Shown here: positions 23,766 through 35,853 of the stretch, one piece after another
Layout of the letters: every line of letters starts with the position of its first letter
Position numbering within the stretch: position 1 is the stretch's first letter
Assembly (NCBI GenBank): GCA_025331125.1
Contig: JAOALB010000013.1
Span: forward strand, 124,001-188,000
Direction of reading: 5' to 3'
Length of the DNA: 64,000 nt
Source of the DNA: Mycogone perniciosa
Lineage: Eukaryota; Ascomycota; Sordariomycetes; Hypocreales; Hypocreaceae
The notes under the pieces: generated by a model
Databases searched by the model: none
What the model was told of the DNA's origin: nothing
Seen by the model: only the letters and a program-made list of their open reading frames with translations
Program-made: the position numbers and the translations under genes

Positions 23766-24588
23766 GACGGGGGTATAGATTTGGTTGTCAACAAGTAAGA
23801 GGCTTTGTTGAAAGATTAGCGAAGGGAGAGAGAAAGGGATAATATGTATTTGAGAAAGTATGTGAAAGAAGAAGAACAGAAAAAGACGTGATCACTCTGC
23901 ATGTGTGTAATACCTTTGATGTTGAGATGGAACGGAATATTAACGGGGGTATTGTATCAACGCTGGATGCTTTGCTCTCTATTTCCCTCTTTAATTAATA
24001 TTCCCATGTTTTTTTCTCGAGATTTTTAGGCCCCGCACTGGGGTGGGAATACTAAGACTACCTGGCAGTAGGACGATTACGGGGTACTACTCCGTACTAG
24101 GGCACTTCGCCCGGAGCAATAAAAAAACGCCAATAGTAACAGTCGGCTCCGAGAGCAGACTAGCGTCCCGCGGCAAGTGATGGGCTCTGCCTGGCCGTCC
24201 AAGCGCCACGCGATCTGTACGTATTTTGAAGAACTGGTGGACCTGGAGATCTTCAACCCTTCATCCATACCACTCTGTCCAGCCCTCGACGGCCGTCCGC
24301 ATCGACAACTCTGCGATTATCCACCGTTGCGCGGCCGGGCCCTGCTAGTGGACGCCTTTGAGCACCCGAGCCGACCGATTCTCACCGTCCGCAGCGCCCC
24401 TCCGTCTTGACGTGAGGCTGAGAGGCACGCTAGCGGACCTATCGACCACTTCGCCCCGTATTGAATCAACAAGACCGTCTACGACTGACGCCCCTATCAT
24501 CTGCTCTGATTCCGCGACTCGGCTTGCTTCTGAATGGGACCAGCGACACCTTTGCAGCATCCCATCCGGCGCTGGCCCGCCATTCACT
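23766..24588. promoter_or_regulatory. Divergent promoter region of deoxyhypusine synthase and Snt1-like gene
   Basis: Pyrimidine-rich or mixed leader sequence on both sides and one TACTCCGTA motif near 24089. The right part (about 24180-24588) is likely 5' UTR of the Snt1-like gene; several open frames there lack domains. Confidence 0.5.
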
Positions 24589-27500
24589 ATGTACGTACTG
24601 CGCTCGAAGACCCTCGTGGACGACTGCGATGCTCCCTCGGCTATGATTTATGATGCCGAGGGATGGAATCGAGCACGGAACCAACGACCGCTGTCTCCCG
24701 CACTATTCAAAATGCGTTATTTACTCACATCTGCATCTATCCAGGGCGTCCCGATATTCCAGATATGACGCGGACCGTCGGTCTAGGTCACCGAGAGACC
24801 GCTCCCCAGACCGATTCGAGCGGGCGTCGCATTACAGCGATGGCGACAGACGTCGCTCATCAACAGAGGTCAGGTCTAATTCTTCAGTTTTCCAATCGAA
24901 TAGGGATGGCTTTGGCGATCCGCTTCGACGAGAGCCTCCGCGCGGACCCAAGGCCCTGATTGACCCACCCAGTGGGCCAAGAGGAGGAGGCTTTGCTGGC
25001 GATTTTAGAGGTGGAAGAGGCCGAGGCAGAGGAAGAGGTTGGCCTGGGAGAGACGACAGCAGAGATCGTGGGAGGGATAGAGAGATGGATTATCGCGACC
25101 GGTATCGAGACGAGAGAAGCCGGGAGCGCGATCGTGATCGTGAGCGGGAGAGAGAATGGCGAGACTCAAGGGAATTTAGATCACGACGGTCGCCAATCGG
25201 AAGGGCGCGATCGCCAGCGCGGGATTTCCGAGATCGAGAGCGGGACCTGCCACCAGGCCCAGATGCCGACAGGTCGCGACGTGGTTCTCGCGATGGAGGC
25301 CCTCCATCAGCTGGCTCCTCGTCGTCCGAACCGCCATTCGGAATGGCCCCATTTCTCCGTGGCGGTGGATTTATTCGTGGTCGGGGAAGAGGAGGCAGGG
25401 GTGATTGGCCATCAGATCGAGGCCGGGGACGGATGCCGTATGACGATCGCGGCGACCGATACCCTCGCAGCCGCTCTCAGGAAGGGCGTTGGGCTCGTGA
25501 GCGGGACGAACGCGATCGAAGCGATCGATACCCGGAAGCTGAAGCGCGGCGCGACCCCCACAACGAAAGAGACCGAGGAGATCGAGAGCTATTTCGCGCA
25601 AAAATGGAGGCTCGTGCTGCACAGGAGTCTGCTGCCCAGGCTAAAGAGGTATCACCTCCTCCCGTTGCGCCGTCAGCTCCAGCATTTGGATCCGTGCCGA
25701 ACCGTCCCCCCAGCATTGGAGAGAGCCAAGCTGTTGCGCTTGGTATAGGTAAGCCACCACCAACTGCCCCGAGAGCTTTTGGAGAACGTCCTGTCTCTGC
25801 AGGACACTCCTCTGGGGTCCCTGAAACACCTATACCGCTTGTGGGGCCTTCAAAATCCGCGATTCACGACAGCCCTCCTATTCCTCTTGGTCCTCGAGCA
25901 CAGCAACAGAAACAACAGCGCCCATCAAGCAAACAGTGGATTAATCCAAATCTGAAGAAGCCGCCAGAATCCCCCAAGATTATGAGATCGCAAAGCTTTG
26001 CGCAACAGCGACCTGTTCCGTTCCAGCGTGGAGGCTCACAAACCGACCAGTCCGACCCGAGACGACCTCGCAGTAGTGATGCAAAGTCGGATTCGTACGC
26101 GTCAGGTTTTGAGAACAGGATGCGTTCTCACCATAGTGCGGAGCCAGGTGAAATTACGGCTAGACCAGAGGAGGAGAGACACTTCCGAAGACCATCGATA
26201 GATCGCCGACGAGAATCATTGGATTACGATACTAGATCAGCTGGATATCCAAGAGAAACCGTTGTGCCAAGCTCTTCACCGCATTTCGACACTGTACCCA
26301 AGTTTCCAGACAACCGGACAATTGACAAGTCGACGACTACGATTAAACCAGCACCAAGGCGAAGACGGAAACACCCTGTGGTTGGTGTAGTCAGATTCGC
26401 CTTACCCCCCAGGAATCCACAGCAAGGAGAGCCTTCAGAATCCGACGACGAAGACATGAGCGATTTCTTTGCTATGGAAATTGACAAAACGGAGGCAGAA
26501 TTGAACAAGCTCCAAAAACCAAACTTGCCGCTGGAAGTCATGGCTCGCTATATGTCTCTTTCTCATGGATCCATGGTTGAAATCTTGAATGATAGCGAAG
26601 GACTGCTAGAGATGCTGGGCGATGCAACCCAAGTCCCTGAAATGGGAGCCGAGAAGATTAATGTCCAGCCACCAGAGACTACCGCTGCTCCTAAGGAAGT
26701 TAAATCTCCAAAGGAAGTGAGGGAGTCAACCGACGATAAAGCTAGCGAACCTCCAATCAGTAAAATTCCGATCGGTGAGACTCCAGTCGGTGAGGCTCCA
26801 ATCAATGAAGCTTCTGTCAACGAAGCTCCTGTCAGCGAAGCTCCTGTCAGCGAAGCTCCTGTCAGCGAAGCTCCTGTCAACAAAGCTTCAGTTAGTGAGG
26901 CACCAATCAGCGAGGCGCCAGTCAATGAGGCTCCCATCAGCGAAATTCCCATAAGTGAAACTCCCATCAGCGAAGCTCCCATCAGTGAAGCTCCCATCAG
27001 CGAAGCTCCCATTAGCGAGGCTCCAACCAGCAAAGCTCCAACCAATGAAGTACCAATCAGCTCAGTACCGGTCGGCGAAGCACCAACAACTGAGATGGTG
27101 ACTGATGAACCTACTGAACCAGTCACACCTATTGCGGAGAAGAAAGTTGAAGAAGAGTCCCAGCCAAAACCAGAAGACATGGACATCGACGAGGAAAAGA
27201 CTGAAGCACCCCCTGAGTCTGAGAAGCAATCAGATAGTGTTGCCGATATTGCAACTGAAGACCAGGACTTGAGGGATGTCGAAGAAACAGCTCTGCCTAC
27301 CGTTGCCGAAGAGTCTCAATTGCCCGCTGCTCAGCCCACAGCTCCGATGGAAACAACTGAAAATGTATCCAAGCCTCCTAGCACTCCTTCTCAAGTTGAG
27401 GACGAGGAGGATGACGAAACAGAGTCTGAGGACGAGACTTACATGGACATTGGGTCCGTCCGTCAGTACATGACGACGCCACCGATTGATACCCTCCCAG

Positions 27501-29831
27501 ATTACAGTGGTCCAGCCTGGTACAAGGACAAGGAGTTTATAGAAACGCTGGATTCAGATCCCATGATCGATGAGTTTGTCGCCGAGCACCTCCAGAAGAT
27601 TCACCTCGACAAAACAGCGGAACAAGAGAGTGAGCGCAAGATCTATGCTGAAAACTATATGCGCTACCTTGAATTCACCATGTCAGATGACCCTGCAGCC
27701 GTGAAGAGTAGGGACAAATTCTCCGTTTCTGCACCTGCGGATGCCAATGGCTCGGCTACACCTGAACATAAACCGGAGGGGCGAGGAACTGGCAGGCGAT
27801 TCGCTACCGAACGCGATCTGGAGCGTGTACTACAAGCCTCCATGCGGGAAGATGAAGAGAGAAAGGAACGAGAGTTGCGAATCCAGCAGGAGAAATACCG
27901 CAGTGATAAGGAAGCTGTAATCCCAAGCATGTACTGGGACGAAGCGGAAAAGCAACGAGCTCAGTATGATGACCAAAGCGGATACACACCGCCTGATAAG
28001 CTGGTCTCGGCCTGGGAAGTGCTGCCACCTGTTAACAATTTCACGGAGGAAGAAGCGCAACGCTTTGAGAAACGATATCTAGAGCTTCCAAAGCAATGGG
28101 GCAAGATAGCAGAAGTTATCCCCAACGGTGATTTCCGAACCTGCATCCTGTACTACTATATGAAGAAGAAGGAACTCAACCTCAAAGAGAAGCTCAAAAA
28201 GCAGCCTAAAAAGCGCAAGAAGGGCGGAAGAGGGAAACAGAGATCGAGTGCCCTGGTTTCCGAACTACGCAACGGTGATCCTGAAGGAGAAGAGAACCAA
28301 GAGAATGGTGAGAATGGTGAGAGGAGACGACCACGCCGGGCTGCTGCCCCAACCTGGGGATTCGAACAACCTCAAACTGATGGCGAGAGCACTCCTGCCG
28401 GGACTCCTGGACGACGTGGTGTATCGGCCACTGTTAAACCGGATCAACCTGAGAAGGTAGACGGACGAAAGGGGAGAAGGAAAGCTGCCAAGGACAAGGA
28501 TAAAGACAAAGAAAAGGAAAAGGACAAAGATGCAAAGATGCCGAAGCCTAACCAGTTCCTCGCAGCTGCTCCAGCTCCAGTTGCTGGCAAAGGACGTTCA
28601 CGTGCCGACTCACGACCGATCCCAATGGAATTCCAACCCCCGGCTCCTCCTGATCCCCAGCGTATGCCACCGCAATTTGAGCAACTATTACCTGCTGGCA
28701 TCCAGCCGCCTCCTTTCACTGTGCAGCAGCAGCAACCAATTCAGAGCATCGAAAGGCCCAAGCCCCCGCCTGTCACGTCAATTACGGAAGTCATGGCGGC
28801 GCCATCGCTCAGGCCTGAGCCACTACCGCCTCCCCAGCCTTCCATGACTACGTTCAACTTGGCACAGCCGCATGCAGAACGGAAATCGCAATCACAGGCA
28901 TCGAGCTACTGGAGTGTATCGGAAGCTAATGACTTCCCACTTCTCCTAAGAGCATTTGGGTCTGATTGGACAGCTATCGCAACTCACATGGGATCCAAGA
29001 CAGCCGTCATGGTATGTTTCTCTGTTTTTGATGATTACTGACTACTCGCTAACGCCCTTTGATAGGTCAAGAACTATTTTGTTCGGCAGAAGGATCAAGG
29101 AAAGACAGAGTGGGATTTAATCGTCCAAGAAGCTGATGCGAAGAAAGCGAGGGGAGAGAAACGGCCCGAACCACCGCAACCGACCACAGGTGGCCGTGGT
29201 AGAAGGTCTGATATCTCCACGGCTAGCACCTCAAGACCACTTGCAGTTGCTCCAGGTGTCGACGCTCACCTTGATTCTTCACAACCCAAAGTGGAGCCGG
29301 CACTGGCGCAACCGTTACGAGCACAGCCATTCGCGAGTTACACTGTGCCCATTGCACAGGCACCAGTCCAACAACCACTCGCACAACCTGGGCAGCAACC
29401 CCTTGCGATGCAACCTCACTCTGTGCCCCAGCCAGCGCCGCCAACCATGTCCCCGAATGTCCGTCCTTCGCGTCCACCCCACATGCGACCATTTGGCTTT
29501 CCCGAGCGAGAACATGATCCTCCACTGCAGCGAGTACCATTGCCCCAGAAGGCTCCCACGAGCCAGGTTCCAGAACTCCGAGACCCACGTCCTTTGGCTG
29601 CGGCCCAACCGCTACAGCAAGCACATCCCGAGTCCATGGTTGTTGATGCCAATGCTCAGATGGAGATAGAGCGAATAAACATGAAGCGTTTACGCGAGAA
29701 ACAGCAACAGCAACAGCAACAACAGCAACAACAACAACAGCAGCAACAGCAGCAGCTTAGAGAGAGGGAAAGAGAAAGAGAACGAGAGAGAGAATTTGCT
29801 GCTCGACAGGTTGAACAACAACAACAACAGC

Positions 29832-29895
<64 letters not shown>

Positions 29896-31525
29896 GCAGC
29901 AGCAGCAGCAGCAACAACAACAACAACAACAGCAGCAGCAGCAGCAACAACATCAACAACAGCAACAGCAGCAGCAGCAGCAGCAACAAGCGATGAGAGT
30001 AAAGCAAGAGCCCGAAGCACTACCACCTCAACACCACTACGAGCATTTCGGCCACCGACAACAACCAAGCCATGGGGGAGGCCCACGAGAGCCTTTCTCA
30101 TTGACTAGAACCCCTTCTCAAGACCCCTCTCGATCTGTTGCTGCCCAGCCTTATGCTCCGCCAGTCCAGCAACAACCTGCTCAGCCAATGCGATCATTGC
30201 TGTCTGATCCCTCTGCCGTACACTCGCCGCCGCTAGCACCGCCGTCATCTCGGCCAATGTCAACGCCACAGCCAAGACAACCTCCAGGTCCTACCCACGA
30301 GCCTTATGGTGCTCCACCATCTCAACCCACTGGTTCAATGCCTCCCCTGACACCAGCTCGCCCCCCCGAGCCACGCAAATCAAACATTATGTCCCTTCTT
30401 AATGATGACCCTCCACCGGCCCCAAAGCGGGTCAGCGAGATGTCAAGCAATCATGCCCCTGTACCATCGCCACCACCTCCGGCACAGAGCGTAGGCCGTC
30501 CCCCGCCGCCTGGCCCAGCAGGACCTCCTCAAATGCGCCGGGAGCCAGAGCCCCAATATTCACATTATGGCCGGGCGCTGTCTGGTGGCGCATCAACCAT
30601 GCCTGCGCTGAAACCAACACCGTATGCTACTTCTCAAGCCGCTTCGCAACACATGGGTGGTCCTCGGGGCATGCAATCCGATCCAGGCCCTTCGGAAAGG
30701 GACTTTTACAGACCACACCCATACCAGCAAAGCCATCCGGCAAGCAGAACCAGCTCACCTCAGGGATCACATCGATACGCGCCGCCTGCGCAGACAAACC
30801 AGCCTCAGTACCAGCCTCAAACTGGTTATCCAACATCGTATGGTGCATCTTCTCAGCCGTCACATGCTGGTTCGCCACAACCCCAATACGCAGTTCATGG
30901 GTCGGCTCCTCTAAGAAGTCGCGAGGTTCAGCAGAGTAGCCGCGACAACGCATGGCCACCTTCTGGCCATCAAGCACCACCATCCAACTTACAGCCACAA
31001 GGTAGTGGCTGGCCAACTCAACAGCAGAAGACCACACAGGGTCCCCCACAGCAATCCTGGGTAGGACAACATCCTACAAACTCAGCAAAGCCAGGGACGC
31101 CAGCGCCACCGCCTCAACAGCCTCATCATATGTCAGTGAGAGACGAGCGCGGGCCCCCCTCCATATATGGATCGAGTACTCCAGGCATGCCTCAGCAGCA
31201 ACATCCGATGCAATCCCGTTACCCACCATCTACACGTGCTCCTGAACAAATACCACCCCCCTCTCAACCGTATCCGCGGTATGCAACACCGGGACCGGCG
31301 CCGCCACGGGATCCAAGAGAGCCATCAAGCCGTAGCTATACTCCGGGAGGCTATGACGCGCGTGGGCCGCCACCGCCACAGCCACAAGGCCCGGGGTATC
31401 CCGCTCCAGACCCAAGAGATATTCAACTGCGGGATGCAAGGGACCCAAGAGATCATAGGGAGATAATGACTAGGGGCCTTCGACCGCATGAATTTGAGCG
31501 ACATCCAGATCAATATAGACGATAA
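24589..31525 (+). CDS. SANT/Myb-domain transcriptional corepressor, Snt1/NCoR type (Set3 complex scaffold)
   Basis: Proposed model: exon 1 ends with AT at 24589-24590, then introns 24591-24744 and 29012-29065, giving 2,242 aa. The 5' exon contributes only AT of the start codon; the G follows the intron (ATG GCG TCC CGA). The N terminus is rich in RS/RD/RG dipeptides. Then come a Ser/Pro/Gln region, a 23-unit pentapeptide array (about residues 671-785), an acidic stretch, a first SANT domain (about 1097-1150; NFTEEEAQRFEKRYLELPKQ), a KKRKKGGRGK basic patch and a second SANT domain (about 1388-1438; YWSVSEANDFPLLLRAFGS) split by the second intron. The tail is disordered, with 18-Gln and 58-residue polyglutamine tracts. 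Paired SANT domains in this spacing mark the Snt1/NCoR/SMRT scaffold of Set3/HDAC corepressors, acting in the nucleus. The start is inferred. Confidence 0.85.
26753..27097 (+). repeat. 15-bp coding minisatellite, 23 units of P-[I/V]-x-E-A
   Basis: Twenty-three contiguous 15-bp units encode degenerate pentapeptides such as PISEA, PVSEA, PVNEA, PIGET and PVGEA. Several adjacent units are nearly identical at DNA level (three PVSEA in a row, four PISEA in a row), pointing to recent unit duplication. It lies in the acidic, disordered part of the Snt1-like protein. Confidence 0.95.
29702..29989 (+). repeat. CAA/CAG polyglutamine-coding microsatellite
   Basis: An 18-codon Gln tract (29702-29755), a spacer coding alternating Arg/Glu, then a 58-codon tract (29816-29989) of Gln interrupted once by His. 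CAA and CAG are mixed, with a long pure CAA block from about 29820 to 29890. Copy number is likely to vary between strains. Confidence 0.97.
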
Positions 31526-32068
31526 AGGAAAATGTCCACGATCTGAAGGGAAGGGAGTTTTCTTTCGTTTCTTGCGCGTGTTTTTTTTCTTTCTGTTCTA
31601 TATCTTGTATACATGGTTGTTTGTCATCTATCCGGAGATGGAGATGGAGCAAGGAGTCCATTGGGATGTTTGTGAAGGCTAGGGATTGGGGCCCGTGGGT
31701 TCATGGAATCAATCTGTAACTGGGGCGGAGTGCGTATGTGGTGTTGATGATTTATTAGGACTGTTTTTTCTCTCTCTTTGAATGAATGCAATCTTATGGG
31801 CTACAATGTATGCGAAATTTTATACCAAATAACTAGTACTACTACTATTTAGAGTGAATTTACTTGGGATCTTTGGTACTATTACTTCGTACTCCGTGAA
31901 TTGGAGATGTGGAATTGAGGGGTGTTTTGGGAGAAGTCCAACCCCACTCAGCCAAATACATAGTTCAACTTAACGCGTCGCGAATCTCCAACTTTCTCTC
32001 TTTTATCGCCATCATCTTGATAACCAGCAATTCCAGCGTCCAAACTCCCCGGCGGAGCGGCTTCCGCA
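31526..32068. other. Intergenic region between Snt1-like gene and dad1
   Basis: AT-rich 3' UTR and short promoter. It contains ACTTCGTACTCCGTG near 31884, a variant of the dispersed motif. No gene seen. Confidence 0.5.
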
Positions 32069-32467
32069 ATGGAGACGCGAAGCAAGACGTACTTTGAGCA
32101 GCAGAGGGAGGCTCTCATCGGAGAAATTGCCGAGGTACAAGCCGCCTACGTCAGTTTTGAACGTCAAACTAACTACACCTCTTGCGCGCAGAGCTTCGAA
32201 CAGGTCCTTGCCAATATTAATAAGCTGAATCGATCGCTGGAGGCTGTTGTAGCTGTACGAAACTCCCACCGAAGCGCTGCGTGGTAGAGACAAGGGAGGA
32301 GAGAAAAGACGAGGGCTAACATGGTGGTGGGCTAGGTTGGCAACGAGTTTTCGTCGGTCGAAGCGCTATGGTCGCAGTTTGAGAACGTCATGGCCAAGGA
32401 TGAGGAGGGAAACAAGACGGGAGGAGAGCAGCAGGAGGGCGCGAGGCGCGAGGAGGATGAATCATGA
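32069..32467 (+). CDS. dad1: DASH (Dam1) kinetochore complex subunit Dad1
   Basis: Three small exons (32069-32134, 32192-32254, 32336-32467) give 86 aa, close to the family size. The order TYFEQQREALIGEIAE, SFEQVLANINKLNRSLEAVVAV, GNEFSSVEALWSQFENVM matches Dad1, including the conserved NRSLE and VG.EF..V..LW signatures. The C terminus is acidic and Glu/Gln-rich (KDEEGNKTGGEQQEGARREE). Dad1 is a small coiled-coil subunit of the ten-protein fungal ring that couples kinetochores to microtubule plus ends. Both introns have GT-AG borders (GAG|GTACAA ... GCGCAG|AGC; GCT|GTACGA ... GCTAG|GTTG) and keep frame. Because each exon is under 45 codons, the gene is easily missed. Confidence 0.9.
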
Positions 32468-32973
32468 TGTGGTACCCTACGAACGAAGCGATGGATGCCG
32501 GATCAAGTGGGAGGCTGTGTGAGGGAGAGAAACGATATACATCCCTCTTTGGAGTTCAATCACCTATGCTTGGCAACGGCCTTATGGTCACGATATATGC
32601 GGACACAAAGGTCGAATGCGAATATGATATTTTATGTCCCAATCCCCAGGCCCGATTGAACTCGACAGTATCATGCTACAAAAGAAAACGAGAAGAAGAA
32701 GAAAACCAATCGCGAAGAGCAATAGTAAAAGAAACAGACAAGTCCGCATATTTCAGCACCGTTTCCCAAGTTCGCATACACAAAGTCCGTGGTTCCCACA
32801 GCCGCCTCTCTTCCCACGCCTCGAACCAGCCTGGTTTCTCCAAATCCAAGATCAAGAGGCCGGCTCGAAAGATGTTAAACAACCACGCGGACTCCCGACT
32901 TATATACCACGTTTATTTTCCCTTTCGGAGAGAGCTTGCGCCAGCGGCTCGTCTCATTGTCTCTCTTGTGTGA

Positions 32974-33005
<32 letters not shown>

Positions 33006-33152
33006 CGTCGTCTTAATCGTGGACCAAATCAATCCGTTAGACGTCGTTCGTAAACGGTGCATATCGTTGTAAAAAGACAAATATTCATCCCCATGGTCAT
33101 TACAATTCTGTATCCCCCGTTTATGAGACCCTTGACTGCTCTTGCGGGTTCT
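32468..33152. other. Intergenic region between convergent dad1 and rho4
   Basis: No supported gene. A GT dinucleotide microsatellite lies at about 32968-33006. The 169- and 139-codon plus-strand frames (from 32464 and 32634) overlap each other in different frames and show no domain. Confidence 0.55.
32968..33006. repeat. GT dinucleotide microsatellite
   Basis: About 18 GT units, interrupted by GA and TT, in the 3' region shared by dad1 and rho4. Confidence 0.85.
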
Positions 33153-34110
33153 TTAGAGCAAGGTGCACTTTGTCTTCTTCCTCTTAGGGGCTCCTACACC
33201 AGGAGCCGGTGTCTTTCCTTCGCTGGTCGATGCAACTGAGACCACGGATGCCTGCATGTTTCTTCGGTCGTTGGCGACAACAGTCAGGATGGCGCGCTCG
33301 AAGATCTCGTCGACTCCCCGCATTTCCTTACTGCTGCACTCCATGTACTCGGCGCCCATCTTTTTGGCGACCGCCATGCCCTGTTCTGTGGTGACGGGGG
33401 TGAGTCCCTGAGTCTTGAGCATGTCGATGCATGATCTCTTGTAGCGCAGATCTGATTTAAGGCCGACCAGGATGAGTGGCGTGTACGGGCAGAAATGGAG
33501 AACTTCGGGATACCACTTTGGTTTGGGTTAGTATATACCGGGGGGTTGCATTCAATGCCAGGAAACACAGGCTCACGCACCTTGTCCATGACGTTGTCTA
33601 GAGAGTTGGGGCAGTCGATGGCGAAGCAAACAAAAATGAGATCGGTTTCCGGGTACGACAGCGGGCGGAGGCGGTCGTACTCTTCTTGGCCGGCTGTATC
33701 CCACAAGGCGAGTTCCACCGTCTTACCAGTGGGTGGGTGGATCGGGTATGTGATGTAGTTCTCGAAGACTGTCGGTACATATTTCTACAAGGCGATTCTT
33801 GTCAGCACCTCTACGTTGTCGCGATCGTAGCGAGCAGCGGGCCCGGCCCAGCTCAGCTCACCTCTGGGAAGTAGCCTTGGCTGTAGCTGATGAGTAGACA
33901 TGTCTTGCCACAGCCTCCGTCTCCCACCACGACAATCTTCTTTGAGTATGTTGGCGGCTCTGTTACGTGCGTCGCTGCTGACTCGCGGCCTGATGATGAG
34001 CTCATGGTGGTGCTGACGGTGCCTTCGCTGGATCGCGTACGTTGGTCGCGCCTCGACTGATCATGGCTGTTCTGCGCATAATGCGAGTTGCGATATTGAT
34101 ATGCCGCCAT
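33153..34110 (-). CDS. rho4: Rho-family small GTPase, Rho4 type
   Basis: Three exons (34110-33862, 33784-33581, 33515-33153) encode 271 aa. After a ~55-residue Ser/Thr/Arg-rich extension comes a full Rho GTPase core: P-loop VVGDGGCGKT, effector region KYVPTVFENY, switch II LWDTAGQEEYDRLR, LVGLKSDLRY in the G4 position and ECSSKEMRGVDEIF. A lysine-rich tail ends in CAAX box CTLL, whose terminal Leu predicts geranylgeranylation and membrane attachment. The long N-terminal extension and this core favour Rho4, which in fungi controls septum formation, actin rings and wall integrity. Distinction from Rho3 rests on these features only. It is divergent from elongin C across 621 bp. Confidence 0.88.
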
Positions 34111-34731
34111 CTTGACGATGGGACGGGGTTTCTGGCGCTCGAGCGTCTCGAGGGAGTGTCTCAGGCAGCAAACAGGAGCTCCTCCCGTCAGGAATGTCGA
34201 TCCCCGTCAGCGTGCTTGGGATTGGGCTCGGACCCAGAATGGACGAAACGGAATGATGAGCTGATGCAGACGGACAAATGCGGTGTAAGTATAAGGAAAG
34301 GATTAAAACGATGCTGCGGCGGTGTGGGAGAAAACGAGGCGAAAATGCGATTCCGTGTTGTTGGCCTCGAGATGGTGATGATGATCGGGAATAATACGAG
34401 ACGGGATATTTTGGGGGGATGATGATGTTGTGTTGTAGGTACTTGGATGGCTGGCTGGCTGGGCGTCTCTCTCTCGGGGCAACCAGGTGGTGGGACAGGG
34501 ACAGCTGCTGTAACCTGCTGTAGCAGAAGGGACAAAGAAGCCCAATGCCCGAGTAAACATGTTGGCGAGGCAACGCGCTCATGACGGCATGGAACATCGA
34601 TGGTCCGTGCGCTGCCCGCCCGCCCTGAAATTCTCGTCAGCACAAACGCGAGCTCTTCTTCTCTTCCTTTCGCTGTCAACAAGTTTCACCTGCGTGCGCA
34701 TCTCAAACCTGTCTCTCCCTCCCTCTCTACC
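34111..34731. promoter_or_regulatory. Divergent promoter region of rho4 and elongin C
   Basis: No domain-bearing frame. The right part (about 34650-34731) is pyrimidine-rich with a CTCCCTCCCTCTCTACC tract directly before the elongin C ATG. The several open frames on both strands overlap each other and look like chance frames in a GC-rich leader. Confidence 0.5.
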
Positions 34732-35333
34732 ATGGACTCGCAGGCACCGACCAAGTACATCACGCTCGTCTCTGGTGACGGCTTCGAGTATGTCGTGCTG
34801 CGCGAGGCCGCCATGGTAAGCCCCATTATCAAGGGCATGCTGGATCCGAGGAGTGCGTGAGAAGCCTCATTCATCTTCCTTGCCTTGCTCACACAGTCCT
34901 CTGCAGGCCAGTTCTCCGAGGCCAGGGACGCGCGGTGCGTGTTCCAGGAGATGAGGTGAGCCTGCTGCACATGATATCTCGCTCGCTTTCCGGGGATGAC
35001 GAGAACGTCATGAACTTTCTTTCTATCGTGACAGAACGCCGCAGCCCTGGCCCTGCGGCTTCGTGGCTGGTCTGGCGGGTCTGATTGACTGTACACTACA
35101 CTTGAACCGACCATACACCGCTCAGAGTCATCCGGCTGCAAGCAATGGTATTGAGGTTGTGGATCACGCCGGCTGACTCCATGGACAGTGGCCTGGTTCT
35201 CGACAAAGTGGTCGAGTACTTCCACTACTGGTATCGTTACAGGAACAGTGAGGACGTCGCTGATATGGACATCCCCGTCGAGCTCTGCCTTGAGATACTA
35301 GCCGCCGCCGACTATCTAGGCTTGGACCAGTAA
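34732..35333 (+). CDS. Elongin C (Skp1/BTB-fold adaptor)
   Basis: Three exons (34732-34852, 34907-34955, 35189-35333) encode 104 aa, the usual elongin C length. Start MDSQAPTKYITLVSGDGFEY; then REAAMVSPIIKGMLDPRS, QFSEARDARCVFQEMS, GLVLDKVVEYFHYWYRYRN, DIPVELCLEILAAADYLGLDQ. The closing LxLxAADYL helix is the signature that binds BC-box proteins. Elongin C forms cullin-based ubiquitin ligases and, with elongin A, acts on stalled RNA polymerase II. The middle exon is only 49 nt and the second intron 233 bp, long for this window; the acceptor GGACAG|TGG restores frame and the expected sequence. A model without these splices would lose the BTB core. Confidence 0.88.
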
Positions 35334-35853
35334 GCCGTCGTGCCTTGGCCAGCACGCATTTCTGACATCCTCTGACAGGGCTAACATGGGCATGAAATGA
35401 TTGGACCCGCGAGTGGAAATTTACGTGCACGATGTTCTGATGATGACGAGTTATACCCGGAATACAGGACGAGAACCAGCCAGCTCTTCTGCGCTATAAT
35501 GAATGTTATGAGACTTTTTTCTCGTTGTGCAGCATCATGGCTACGTCTCCACATCCGAGTGACTCTCGAAGCTTCTTCGAACCCCCATTTCAGCATTTTA
35601 CGTTCTTCCCTACTACTCTTCCGTGGGTCGAATGTCTAAAAGAGATGGAAGATTGATGCATCCCTCTCACTCTGCTTGACTCAGTTGACGCATTGAGCTC
35701 TCGCTTTTTCTTTAGGGACACATGCCTGGTCACAATGAATCGGTGAATCGTTCTTATGCAATGTGTTCAGTTGACTATTTCTTCATCGTCTAGAATGACT
35801 TGGCTTCCAAATGGTGGATTAAAAACACATTAAACTTGCTTTGACACCCATCC
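35334..35853. other. Intergenic region between convergent elongin C and SDR genes
   Basis: No recognisable gene. The frames at 35397-35639 (+) and 35381-35596 (-) overlap each other and have no domain; probably 3' UTR. Confidence 0.5.

Noticed and set aside
24650..24744. Start of the Snt1-like protein at the ATG of the long open frame (24650)
   Set aside because: Gives about 31 foreign residues; a strong intron with a split start codon fits better, though not proven.
26563..27186. 207-codon minus-strand frame rich in GASLMGASL
   Set aside because: Antisense of the pentapeptide minisatellite; an artefact of the 15-bp repeat.
29690..30007. Minus-strand polyleucine frame
   Set aside because: Antisense reading of the CAG/CAA polyglutamine tract.
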